A DNA stretch of 15,282 nt from Desulfobacterales bacterium (GCA_022361135.1 JAKSBM010001039.1:1-15282); one strand, 5' to 3'. Positions 7,345-13,622 are shown, counted from the first letter of the stretch. Notes: generated by a model not told the origin, from the letters alone. Program-made: numbers and translations.

Positions 7345-8295
7345 ATGTCCAACCCCATTAAAATCGGCATCAGTTCCTGTCTTTTGGGCAATCCAGTCCG
7401 CTTTGACGGGGGCCACAGCCACGATCGATTCCTCACCCAGACCCTGGGCCGGTTCACCCAATATATTCCGGTCTGCCCCGAGGTGGAGTGCGGCATGTCC
7501 GTTCCCCGGGATTCCCTGCGTTTGGTGGGGGATCCGGAATCCCCCCGGTTGGTCACCCGCAAGGACGGCACCGATCACACCGACCAGATGCAAAGCTGGA
7601 TTGCGGAACGACTGGAAGATCTGGAGACGGAAAACCTCTGCGGTTTCATATTCAGAAGCAAATCCCCCAGTTCCGGCCTCTATCGCATCCGGGTATACGG
7701 GGAGGACGGCAAGGTGAGGAAAACCGGCACCGGCCTCTTTGCCAGGGCATTCCGGGAACGCTTCCCCCGGATCCCCGTGGAGGAATCCGGCCGTCTCCAC
7801 GATCCCAAACTCCGGGAAAATTTCATTGAAAACATCTTCACCCTCCAGCGCTGGAGACAACTCCTGGAAAAGGGGAAAACCCTGGGGGGACTGGTGGATT
7901 TCCACACCCGGAACAAATTGCTCATCCTCTCCCACAGCACGGAAATATACCGGCAGATGGGCCGGACTGTGGCCCAGGGCAAGGGAGAGGAACCCGAGGC
8001 CCTCTTTGACGCCTATGAAGCATCCCTGCTCAAGGCCCTTTCCCTGAAAACCACCATTAAGAAGAATATCAATGTTCTCCAACACATCATGGGATACTTT
8101 AAAAAACAGACCACATCCCAGGAAAAACAGGAGCTGCTGGCCCTGTTTGAGCAATATCGCATGGAACATCTTCCCCTCATCGTCCCCCTGACCCTGATCA
8201 ACCACTATGTCACCAAATACGATAATCCCTGGCTCAAATCCCAGACCTACCTGAATCCCCATCCCATGGAATTGAAACTGAGAACCTATTTTTAA
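7345..8295 (+). CDS. DUF523-DUF1722 protein (TudS/YbgA-like fusion)
   Basis: This 316-aa cytosolic protein joins two domains. Residues 1-150 are DUF523, the family of the iron-sulfur thiouracil desulfidase TudS: 'GISSCLLGNPVRFDGGH' near 8-24, 'VCPEVECGM' at 43-51, 'PRDSLRLVGD' near 54-63, and 'FIFRSKSPSSGLYRIRVY' at 101-118. Residues about 185-316 are DUF1722 (YbgA): 'DFHTRNKLLILSHSTEIYRQMG' near 185-206 and 'LINHYVTKYDNPWLKSQTYL' near 284-303. Cys12, Cys44, Cys48 and Cys99 are present, but the SPSCG cysteine that ligates the cluster in TudS is Ser110, so the cluster may be bound differently. The ATG at 7345 is preceded by GAGGAG. The role in this fused form is unknown; thio-compound detoxification or nucleotide salvage is only a suggestion from the TudS relationship. 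It stands alone, followed by a 102-bp gap. Confidence 0.92.
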   Translation: MSNPIKIGISSCLLGNPVRFDGGHSHDRFLTQTLGRFTQYIPVCPEVECGMSVPRDSLRLVGDPESPRLVTRKDGTDHTDQMQSWIAERLEDLETENLCGFIFRSKSPSSGLYRIRVYGEDGKVRKTGTGLFARAFRERFPRIPVEESGRLHDPKLRENFIENIFTLQRWRQLLEKGKTLGGLVDFHTRNKLLILSHSTEIYRQMGRTVAQGKGEEPEALFDAYEASLLKALSLKTTIKKNINVLQHIMGYFKKQTTSQEKQELLALFEQYRMEHLPLIVPLTLINHYVTKYDNPWLKSQTYLNPHPMELKLRTYF

Positions 8296-8304
8296 TCCCC
8301 CGGA

Positions 8305-8329
8305 GCCCGGCCCTGTAAACCAGCCGGGC
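8305..8329 (+). other. GC-rich stem-loop downstream of the DUF523-DUF1722 gene
   Basis: GCCCGGC (8305-8311) and GCCGGGC (8323-8329) form a 7-bp all-GC stem around an 11-base loop, 10 bases after the stop codon. No T-tract follows (the next bases are CCGAAAAC), so it is not a typical intrinsic terminator. It may protect the mRNA 3' end or attenuate read-through into the methyltransferase gene. The 102-bp gap to the next gene shows no clear promoter. Confidence 0.35.
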
Positions 8330-8397
8330 CCGAAAACAACCGTCCATTGATCCACCTCCCCACCCCCATCGCCCGGACAATAAAAGGAGTAAACCCC

Positions 8398-9591
8398 ATG
8401 ACTTCCCATACCCAGGGAGATTTGACCCTGGATTTAAAATGGACCCGGAACCGGGTCGCCCACACCGAGCATTATTTCTGCCCGGGATTTAATTTCTGGC
8501 GGGATCTTTTTCCGGACACCCCCCTCTATGATTTTCTCAAGGATCCCTCGTCCACCCCGTCTTCCCACGTTCTTATCCCGGGCCAGGGCATGCCCCTGCG
8601 CCACGAAAAAAAAATATACACCCTTTCCTGGGACAATCTACGCCGGGGAGCTCCGACCATGCATGCCGGCCGATTTTATCCCCAGGGCCTCCTCAAGGGA
8701 ATTCCCGACGTTTACCCGGAAACCCTCCTGCCCTTCCGATGCCTGGAAACCAGCCCCCATGGATTTGTGGCCGACCTCAACGCCCCCATGGCCGACGTCA
8801 CCGCCACCCTGGACATTGCCGTACGGACCCTGGACCCCGGCAGCATGGACCGGGAACGGGGCGGCCAGGTCAAGGACTGGCTCAGGCGACTCATGGACGG
8901 CCCGGGCATCCAAAGCCGATACCAGGACCGCCCCACCCAATTCACCGACCCGCCGGGATTGAAACGGCGGGATGAAAGTGCAGATTCCCTCTTCTACGAT
9001 AGGGAACGCCGGGTTCACCATTTGGATGCCAATGCCCGGCGCCGCCTTTCCCTTTTCTACCAGGAATTGGTGACACCCGGGCCCCATGTCCTGGACCTCA
9101 TGGCGGGCTGGGACTCCCACCTGCCCCCGGACATGGGACTGGCCCAGGTCCACGGGGTGGGCCTCAATGCCGGAGAGATGGAAGCCAACCCCGCCCTCAC
9201 CGGCCACACGGTACAGGATCTCAACCAAAACCCCACCCTGGAATTCAAGGCCCACGCCTTTGACCTGGCCCTTTGCTCCCTTTCCGTGGAATATCTCCTG
9301 GATCCCGTGGCCCTGTTCCGGGAGGTTGCCCGGGTGCTGCGCCCGGGGGGCACCTTTGCCCTGGCCGTGTCCAACCGCTGGTTTCCGGACAAGGCCATCG
9401 GCCTCTGGGCCGACCTCCACGATTTTGAACGCATGGGCTATATCCTGGAATGCTTCCACCTCAGCCGGGCATTTCACCAACTCACCACCCTGTCCCAACG
9501 GGGCTACCCCCGCCCCGAGGACGATCCCCACGCCCCGGGGATATCCCTGTCGGATCCCCTTTACATCGTAACCGGAAAAACAAAGGAGTAA
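8398..9591 (+). CDS. SlyD/FKBP-like N-terminal domain fused to class I SAM-dependent methyltransferase
   Basis: This is a 397-aa cytosolic protein. The C-terminal part (about residues 205-340) is a type-11 methyltransferase of a recognisable subfamily: motif I is 'VLDLMAGWDSHLP' at 231-243, followed by 'VHGVGLNAGEMEANPAL' at 251-267, 'VQDLNQNPTLEF' at 272-283, 'FDLALCSLSVEYLLDP' at 288-303, and 'VARVLRPGGTFALAVSNRWFP' at 310-330. The N-terminal part (about 15-145) resembles SlyD/FKBP-like sequences: 'FNFWRDLFP' at 31-39, 'AGRFYPQGLLKGIPDVYPETLLPFRC' at 90-115, and 'VADLNAPMADVTATLDIAV' at 124-142, which parallels the 'VDFNHPLAG' strand of SlyD proteins. The start is ATG 8398, with AGGAG 8 bases upstream; a TTG at 8347 in the same frame lacks support. 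The stop overlaps the ribosome-binding site of the ferritin-like gene. The methyl acceptor is unknown; a protein or peptide substrate presented by the FKBP-like part is an inference. Confidence 0.88.
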   Translation: MTSHTQGDLTLDLKWTRNRVAHTEHYFCPGFNFWRDLFPDTPLYDFLKDPSSTPSSHVLIPGQGMPLRHEKKIYTLSWDNLRRGAPTMHAGRFYPQGLLKGIPDVYPETLLPFRCLETSPHGFVADLNAPMADVTATLDIAVRTLDPGSMDRERGGQVKDWLRRLMDGPGIQSRYQDRPTQFTDPPGLKRRDESADSLFYDRERRVHHLDANARRRLSLFYQELVTPGPHVLDLMAGWDSHLPPDMGLAQVHGVGLNAGEMEANPALTGHTVQDLNQNPTLEFKAHAFDLALCSLSVEYLLDPVALFREVARVLRPGGTFALAVSNRWFPDKAIGLWADLHDFERMGYILECFHLSRAFHQLTTLSQRGYPRPEDDPHAPGISLSDPLYIVTGKTKE

Positions 9592-9593
9592 AA

Positions 9594-10088
9594 ATGGCCT
9601 ACGATTTTAACCTGGATGACGTCTTTCACATGGCCGTCCGCATTGAAGAAAACGGGGCCGCCTTTTACCGCAAGGCTGCCCAGACCCGCACCGACCCCGG
9701 GGAACGGATTTTCCTGGAGGAGCTGGCCCGGGTGGAGGATCAGCACAAACGCATGTTTGAAGCCATGCACAAAAAAATCGCAGAAAACGCCAAAGCCCCC
9801 ACCGCCTTTGATCCGGAGGAAGAAAACACCGCCTACCTCAAGGCCATGGCCGATTCCCACGACGGGGAAGGCAGCCCGGCGGTGTCCGATTTCTTCAACG
9901 GCCGGGAAACCCTGGAGACCATTGTCTCCACCGCCGTGGAGCTGGAGAAAAAATCCATCCTCTTTTACATCGGCCTCAAGGAGCTGGTCCCGGCCCGGTA
10001 CGGGGGGGACGAAATCAATGCCATCATCAAGGAAGAACAGCAGCACGTGGTCCAATTGAAAAACGTCCTCAAGCGCACCCCGGCCTGA
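9594..10088 (+). CDS. Ferritin-like/rubrerythrin-type di-iron protein
   Basis: This is a 164-aa four-helix bundle of the rubrerythrin/ferritin-like family without a C-terminal rubredoxin domain. The di-iron ligands can be read as E19 in 'AVRIEENGAAFY', E48 and H51 in 'LARVEDQH', E116 or E118 in 'TAVELEKKSILFY', and E147 or E148 with H151 in 'IIKEEQQH'. There are no Cys-x2-Cys pairs, so electron transfer would need a partner. Members of this family reduce peroxide or handle iron in anaerobes. The start is ATG 9594 with AAAGGAG, which overlaps the methyltransferase's last codons; the gap is 2 bp, so the two genes are surely co-transcribed and probably coupled. A strong hairpin lies 20 bp after the stop. 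The family is confident; the exact role (peroxide defence versus iron-dependent oxidation) is not. Confidence 0.9.
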   Translation: MAYDFNLDDVFHMAVRIEENGAAFYRKAAQTRTDPGERIFLEELARVEDQHKRMFEAMHKKIAENAKAPTAFDPEEENTAYLKAMADSHDGEGSPAVSDFFNGRETLETIVSTAVELEKKSILFYIGLKELVPARYGGDEINAIIKEEQQHVVQLKNVLKRTPA

Positions 10089-10104
10089 ACCGGATATCCC
10101 CATG

Positions 10105-10154
10105 AAAAAAGGCCGGGTTGGAACGGATGAAATTCCCCGTTCCACCCCGGCCTT
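10105..10154 (-). terminator. Bidirectional intrinsic terminator between convergent operons
   Basis: Arms at 10109-10126 and 10137-10154 pair at 17 of 18 positions (a single T:C mismatch) around a 10-base loop, with a GC-rich base on each arm (AAGGCCGGG / CCCGGCCTT). On the minus strand the stem is followed by six T (complement of the A-run 10105-10110), a classic terminator 17 bases after the stop of the 90-aa gene. On the plus strand the tail is only ATCCTTTC, weaker, but the hairpin should still end the ferritin transcript 20 bases after its stop. Confidence 0.85.
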
Positions 10155-10171
10155 ATCCTTTCAATGACACC

Positions 10172-10444
10172 CTATTCAGGATCCGAGGTCATGCGGTGGC
10201 TGTCCTTGGCCGTGAGATCCAATTCATAGACCGATTTGAGTTCCTTAATTTTGGACAAACTCTTTTCCCCAAAGGGGGCCTTGCCCTCAAAGGCATGGAG
10301 GACAATGCCCTCCAACAAATCCCCCAGGGTCATGTCGTGGTACTCGGCAAAGCCCTTGAGGACCTTGAGTAGCCGTTTTTCCATGCGGACCCCGGTCTGG
10401 ACCCGGACCACCTTACGTTTGGGTGCTTCTGCTTTTTTCGTCAT
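10172..10444 (-). CDS. Small ribbon-helix-helix-like conserved protein (90 aa)
   Basis: This is a 90-aa protein with a very basic N-terminus (KKAEAPKRK), then 'VVRVQTGVRMEKRLLKVLKGFAEY' as a strand and first helix, and 'DMTLGDLLEGIVLHAFEGK' as a second helix, the pattern of a ribbon-helix-helix DNA-binding fold. A conserved tail 'LDLTAKDSHRM' follows near residues 75-85. I recall close relatives of the core in distant bacteria, including actinobacteria, but no assigned function. The ATG at 10444 is supported by AAAGGAG about 7 bases upstream. Its first 32 bases overlap the end of the MFS gene, so it is translated from the same mRNA. It could be the local repressor of the MFS operon, acting at the dyad near 11661-11686 (inference). 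The terminator lies just beyond its stop. Confidence 0.8.
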   Translation of the reverse strand: MTKKAEAPKRKVVRVQTGVRMEKRLLKVLKGFAEYHDMTLGDLLEGIVLHAFEGKAPFGEKSLSKIKELKSVYELDLTAKDSHRMTSDPE

Positions 10445-11639
10445 TTAATACTCCTTTAAATTTTACCAGGGAACCCACTCCCAACCCCACCAGGGCCAGA
10501 CCCGATATTCCCAAAATCAACTTGAATGAAACCTGCTCCAGGACCATGCCGTAGGCGGCCATGGCCAGGGGCAAGGAGCCATTGGACACGGAGGAAACCA
10601 GGGCAAAGACCCGTCCCCCGTACCCCTCTTCGGTCTCCCTTTGAATCAGGGTTCTAAAACTGGCCGCTGCGACCATGATGCAGGCCCCGAAGAAGAAAAC
10701 CAGGACCAGAAATAGGGGCAGACGCCCCCCGTCCAGGAAGAGACTGCCGCATCCATAGATCACCCCCATGGCGGTTACGCCGCCAAAAAGGCCCCACACT
10801 TCCCGACCGGCCAAAAGGGAGCCGCTGCCGGCAATGCCCCCCATGACCAGGGTTCCCAAACCAAAGGCGGCCTGGGCAAGCCCCAAAGCCCAGGCCCCGT
10901 CCCGGGCCAGATCATGGGCAATCACCGGCAAAAAGACCTCCAGCCCCCCCACGGCAAAGTGAATGACCATGACCATGGCCAACAGCCCCGGCAGGGCGGC
11001 ATGGCCCAGGACATGGGCATATCCCCTGCGAATGCACTCCCATTGGGAGGGTTCCCCGCCCACCGCCCCCGGATTTCGAGGCAATTCAATCCCCATCTCC
11101 AACCCAGCGGAAACCAAAAAGGAAATCCCATTGAGGAGAAACAGCATTCCATAGCCCAGCCGGGCCGATAGAATCCCACCCAGGCAGGCCCCCACCACCA
11201 TGGCCATGCCCGCAACGGCCTGGTGGAGGCTATTGGCCCGGGCCAACTCATCCCGGGCCACCATGCGGGGGATGGCCGTGGGCACGGCCGGGTCAAAAAA
11301 GGCCCCGTTCACGGACAACAGGGCCTGTACCAGAAGCACCAGGCCAAAGCCCGGGGCCCCGAAAATCACGAACAGACCAAACCCCACCAGAATTACGCCC
11401 CGGATCAAATCCGGCCCCACGATGAAATACTTCAATGGATAGCGGTCGATGTAGGCCCCGGAAACCAGTCCCAAGAGCAATGACGGCACCAGGGAAGCCG
11501 CCAGGACCAAGCCCATTTTCCCGGGGGAGCCCGTGGTGACCAAGACCCAGGAGGCCAATGCAATGAGGTGGAGCTTGTCCCCGATCTGGGAAACGGCCTG
11601 GCCCAGGATCAGGCGCATGAAGTTTTTATTCCCTACCAT
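10413..11639 (-). CDS. MFS transporter, MFS_3/EntS-like exporter
   Basis: This is a 408-aa polytopic inner-membrane protein with about twelve hydrophobic segments. The N-terminal 'GQAVSQIGDKLHLIALASWVLVTTGSP' (13-39) is characteristic of the MFS_3 branch (enterobactin exporter EntS and related efflux proteins). The loop between segments 2 and 3 shows 'GAYIDRYPLKYF' (61-72), a version of the MFS motif A, and 'NGAFFDPAVPTAIPRMV' (111-127) and 'ETEEGYGGRVFALVSS' (335-350) are typical of the branch. It is likely a proton-coupled exporter; the substrate cannot be inferred. The start is ATG 11639, with GGAGG at 5 bases; the in-frame TTG at 11690 lies upstream without a ribosome-binding site and inside the presumed leader. 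Its 3' end overlaps the 90-aa gene by 32 bp. A good promoter lies at 11698-11726. Confidence 0.9.
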   Translation of the reverse strand: MVGNKNFMRLILGQAVSQIGDKLHLIALASWVLVTTGSPGKMGLVLAASLVPSLLLGLVSGAYIDRYPLKYFIVGPDLIRGVILVGFGLFVIFGAPGFGLVLLVQALLSVNGAFFDPAVPTAIPRMVARDELARANSLHQAVAGMAMVVGACLGGILSARLGYGMLFLLNGISFLVSAGLEMGIELPRNPGAVGGEPSQWECIRRGYAHVLGHAALPGLLAMVMVIHFAVGGLEVFLPVIAHDLARDGAWALGLAQAAFGLGTLVMGGIAGSGSLLAGREVWGLFGGVTAMGVIYGCGSLFLDGGRLPLFLVLVFFFGACIMVAAASFRTLIQRETEEGYGGRVFALVSSVSNGSLPLAMAAYGMVLEQVSFKLILGISGLALVGLGVGSLVKFKGVLNDEKSRSTQT

Positions 11640-11660
11640 ATGTTCCTCCACAAATCTATT

Positions 11661-11686
11661 TATCGATGTACCAATGTACCATGATA
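11661..11686. promoter_or_regulatory. Dyad with embedded tandem 8-bp repeat, putative operator of the MFS operon
   Basis: The layout is TATC-n3-GTAC-n4-GTAC-n3-GATA, a 26-bp dyad-symmetric element. The same bases include a perfect tandem repeat, ATGTACCA at 11666-11673 and 11674-11681. It sits between the -10 box at 11698-11703 and the MFS start codon, that is, in the early transcribed region, where a bound repressor would block elongation or clearance. The binding protein is unknown; the co-encoded ribbon-helix-helix-like protein, which families often bind tandem repeats, is a candidate. Confidence 0.5.
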
Positions 11687-11697
11687 TCAAAATCCAG

Positions 11698-11726
11698 GTT
11701 ATAGAAACTTTCCTTCCTCAAATCAA
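11698..11726 (-). promoter_or_regulatory. Sigma-70-type promoter of the MFS/RHH-like operon
   Basis: On the minus strand TTGATT (complement of 11721-11726, four of six consensus bases) is followed by a 17-bp spacer and TATAAC (complement of 11698-11703, five of six). The leader to the ATG at 11639 would be about 50 bases. This is the best promoter match in the window. Confidence 0.7.
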
Positions 11727-11861
11727 GGGGGATTTACCGGAAAATTTCACAGGGGAAGACAAGTTCCCACGGCAAATCCATGCCTAATAAGATAAGAGGA
11801 GCGCCGGTCCATGTTTTTTTAGTCGCCCAAAGGAAATTGTCCTGGGATATCTCAACCTACA

Positions 11862-11877
11862 TTTTTGTTGACAAAAA
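11862..11877. promoter_or_regulatory. Inverted repeat overlapping a TTGACA -35-like box
   Basis: TTTTTGT, TG, ACAAAAA form a perfect 7-2-7 dyad. Its core, TTGTTGACAA, has the GT-n-AC symmetry seen in many GntR/FadR-family operators, and it contains TTGACA (11868-11873), a perfect -35. A convincing -10 is missing at 16-18 bp, where AAAGTC lies, so the promoter is either weak or activator-dependent. The region belongs to the regulator-tctCBA operon. Confidence 0.5.
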
Positions 11878-11889
11878 CAAGGAAATCTG

Positions 11890-11919
11890 AAAAGTCAGTT
11901 TTTTAAAAAACTAACTTTT
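11890..11919. promoter_or_regulatory. 30-bp near-perfect palindrome just upstream of the GntR gene
   Basis: The half-site AAAAGTcAGTTTTTT is mirrored about the 11904/11905 centre; only one symmetric pair fails, and the inner 16 bp are perfect. It ends 15 bp before the GTG. It follows the TTGACA box by 16 bp and would lie over the expected -10 and start region, a good place for autorepression. It could also form a hairpin in mRNA next to the ribosome-binding site. It is not followed by a T-tract suited to a terminator. Confidence 0.6.
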
Positions 11920-11934
11920 TAAATCACCACGGAG

Positions 11935-12672
11935 GTGACCATCACACAGCCCAAGGAACGCATATCCGATCAGATCAAGTCCCGGCTGAAACAGGCCATC
12001 CTGGACGGAGAATTCACCCCCGGAGACAAGCTTCCCCCGGAAGCGGAGCTGGCCCAAACCTACCAGGTGAGCAAGGTATCGGCCCGGGAAGCCCTCAGGG
12101 AGCTGGAAAGCCAGGGCCTCATTGAAAAACGACGGGGGATCTTCGGGGGCAGTTTTGTGGCCGAGCCCGGATCGGAAAAGATGGTGGATGTGGTGATCAA
12201 TGCCTTTCTATTCGGGGGCATCCAAGCCTCGGACATGGCGGAATTCCGCCGGATCCTAGAACCGGGGCTGGCTCGGCTGGCGGCCCAGCGGCGCACCCCC
12301 GAAGACCTGGCCGCCATGGCCCAATGCATCGAGGATGTGGCCGCCTCGGTTGAAGCAGGTAAACCCGACCAAACCCGGGCCATTGAATTCCACCGCCTCA
12401 TGGCCGATGCCTGCCACAATCCCTTCATTTCCCACCTCATGGAAGCCCTGGTCAAAGCCTTTCAAATGGTCTTCACCAAATCCCCGGTCATCACCGATGC
12501 CCGCCGGGACCTGGAATACAACCGGGCCTTTTACCGCTGCCTCAAGGAACGGGATGGGGAAACCGCCGCCCGCCTCATGGCAGACCACTTCGACACCCTG
12601 GACTCAATGGTCAGCGCCGCGTCACGCCTGACCTCGAATAATAACCCATCTCAAACTAAGGATGAAAAATGA
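11935..12672 (+). CDS. GntR/FadR-family (FCD) transcriptional regulator
   Basis: This is a 245-aa regulator, probably a dimer, controlling the TTT transporter genes that follow. The N-terminal winged helix-turn-helix spans about residues 8-76: 'ILDGEFTPGDKLPPEAELA' (22-40), the recognition helix around 'VSKVSAREALRELESQGLIEKRRG' (45-68), and a wing 'FGGSFV'. The C-terminal FCD domain spans about 95-225, with 'EFHRLMADACHNPF' (151-164) and 'RLMADHF' (213-219). The usual metal-binding His of the 'EHxxI' helix is Tyr195, while H153 and H218 remain. The only standard in-frame start is GTG 11935, yet it overlaps the ribosome-binding site GGAGGTGA (11931-11938). An ATC two codons later has ideal spacing. 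The TGA overlaps the tctC ATG (ATGA), so the regulator is the first gene of the operon and likely autoregulated. Confidence 0.9.
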   Translation: MTITQPKERISDQIKSRLKQAILDGEFTPGDKLPPEAELAQTYQVSKVSAREALRELESQGLIEKRRGIFGGSFVAEPGSEKMVDVVINAFLFGGIQASDMAEFRRILEPGLARLAAQRRTPEDLAAMAQCIEDVAASVEAGKPDQTRAIEFHRLMADACHNPFISHLMEALVKAFQMVFTKSPVITDARRDLEYNRAFYRCLKERDGETAARLMADHFDTLDSMVSAASRLTSNNNPSQTKDEK

Positions 12673-13622
12673 AAAAACTCAGCATCAGCCTCCTGGTTCT
12701 CCTGGCCCTGGCGGTCAGCTTCACCTGCACCCCGGCCATGGCGGCCTGGCCCAAGAAACCCGTTAAAATCATGATCCCCTGGCCCGCGGGCAACGATCCC
12801 TCCACCATGGTGGCCACCTCCATGGCCCCCCTCATGGCCAAGGAGTTGGGCGTACCTGTAAAGGTGGTCAATAAACCCGGCGGCGGCGCCGTTCTGGCCA
12901 CCAATGAATTGAAAAATTCCCGCCCCGACGGCTACACCATGGGACTGATCTCCATCGGGCCCATGATCACCCAGGTACTCCGGGGAAAAACCCCGTACAA
13001 AAACCAGGATCTTAAACCCCTGGGACTGATCTGGTCCTCCCCCTTTACCCTGGCCTGCCGGGCCGATGCCCCATACAACAACCTGGCCGAACTGGCAGAG
13101 TATGCCAAGACCCACGAACTGAGACTGGCCCATTGGGGCCTGGGCGCCGTGCCCACCCTCATTGCCATGAATGCCGCCAAAAAGGGCGGGTTCAAATGGA
13201 AGGAAACCGCCTACAAGCAGCTCAATCCACTGCTGGTGGTTAAGGGCGATGCCGACGTCATTACCTTTTCCACCCCCGCCCTCAAGGACTATGTGGATGC
13301 CGGTAAAATGAAAATCCTGGCCGCCATGGTTCCGGAACGGCTGCCCGAATACCCCAATGTCCCCACTGTTGCGGAACAGGGATTCGGCGATGCCTACTCC
13401 ATCTGGTTCGGCGCCTTTGTCCCGGCCAAGACCAAGGATGAAGTGGCCCAAAAATTGTCCCAGACCTTTTTCAAGGTCATGGCCATGCCGGAAATCCAGC
13501 AGGTCATCAAAAACGTGGGTGTGATCCCCCATCCCACCTTGTCCGACCTGGCCCGGGAACAGATGGACAACGAACTGGCCAATTTCGGTGCCATCATGAA
13601 GGACCTGGGTATCATCCAGTAG
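12669..13622 (+). CDS. tctC: TTT-family periplasmic substrate-binding protein TctC (Bug family)
   Basis: This is a 317-aa extracytoplasmic binding protein. The signal peptide has a KK start, a hydrophobic core and a cleavage site near AMA|AW (residues 23-27). The mature start 'WPKKPVKIMIPWPAGNDPSTMVA' and 'VVNKPGGGAVLATNEL' (66-81), with 'RPDGYTMGL' (85-93), are the Bug/TctC signature loops that close over a carboxylate ligand. 'PERLPEYPNVPTVAEQGF' is the conserved C-terminal lobe segment. The usual 'PGGGxD' ligand loop here reads AGNDPST, a modest departure. The ATG 12669 overlaps the regulator's TGA and has AAGGATG upstream. tctB follows after 15 bp. The ligand (citrate, tricarballylate, aromatic acid and so on) cannot be told from sequence. 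Confidence 0.93.
   Translation: MKKLSISLLVLLALAVSFTCTPAMAAWPKKPVKIMIPWPAGNDPSTMVATSMAPLMAKELGVPVKVVNKPGGGAVLATNELKNSRPDGYTMGLISIGPMITQVLRGKTPYKNQDLKPLGLIWSSPFTLACRADAPYNNLAELAEYAKTHELRLAHWGLGAVPTLIAMNAAKKGGFKWKETAYKQLNPLLVVKGDADVITFSTPALKDYVDAGKMKILAAMVPERLPEYPNVPTVAEQGFGDAYSIWFGAFVPAKTKDEVAQKLSQTFFKVMAMPEIQQVIKNVGVIPHPTLSDLAREQMDNELANFGAIMKDLGIIQ

Noticed and set aside
8347..8397. TTG start for the methyltransferase fusion
   Set aside because: No ribosome-binding site; ATG 8398 has AGGAG at 8 bases.
7297..8409. 370-aa open frame on the minus strand
   Set aside because: It is antisense to the well-supported DUF523-DUF1722 gene and is Gly/Pro/His-rich shadow of GC-rich codons with no recognisable domain.
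11640..11690. TTG start for the MFS gene
   Set aside because: It would lie within the operator-like dyad and leader; ATG 11639 has GGAGG at 5 bases.
11674..11787. 37-codon frame (MYHDIKIQ...) on the plus strand
   Set aside because: No ribosome-binding site, and it runs across the MFS promoter; likely chance.
12651..13532. 293-aa open frame on the minus strand
   Set aside because: Antisense shadow of tctC; Gly/His-rich composition and no ribosome-binding site evidence.
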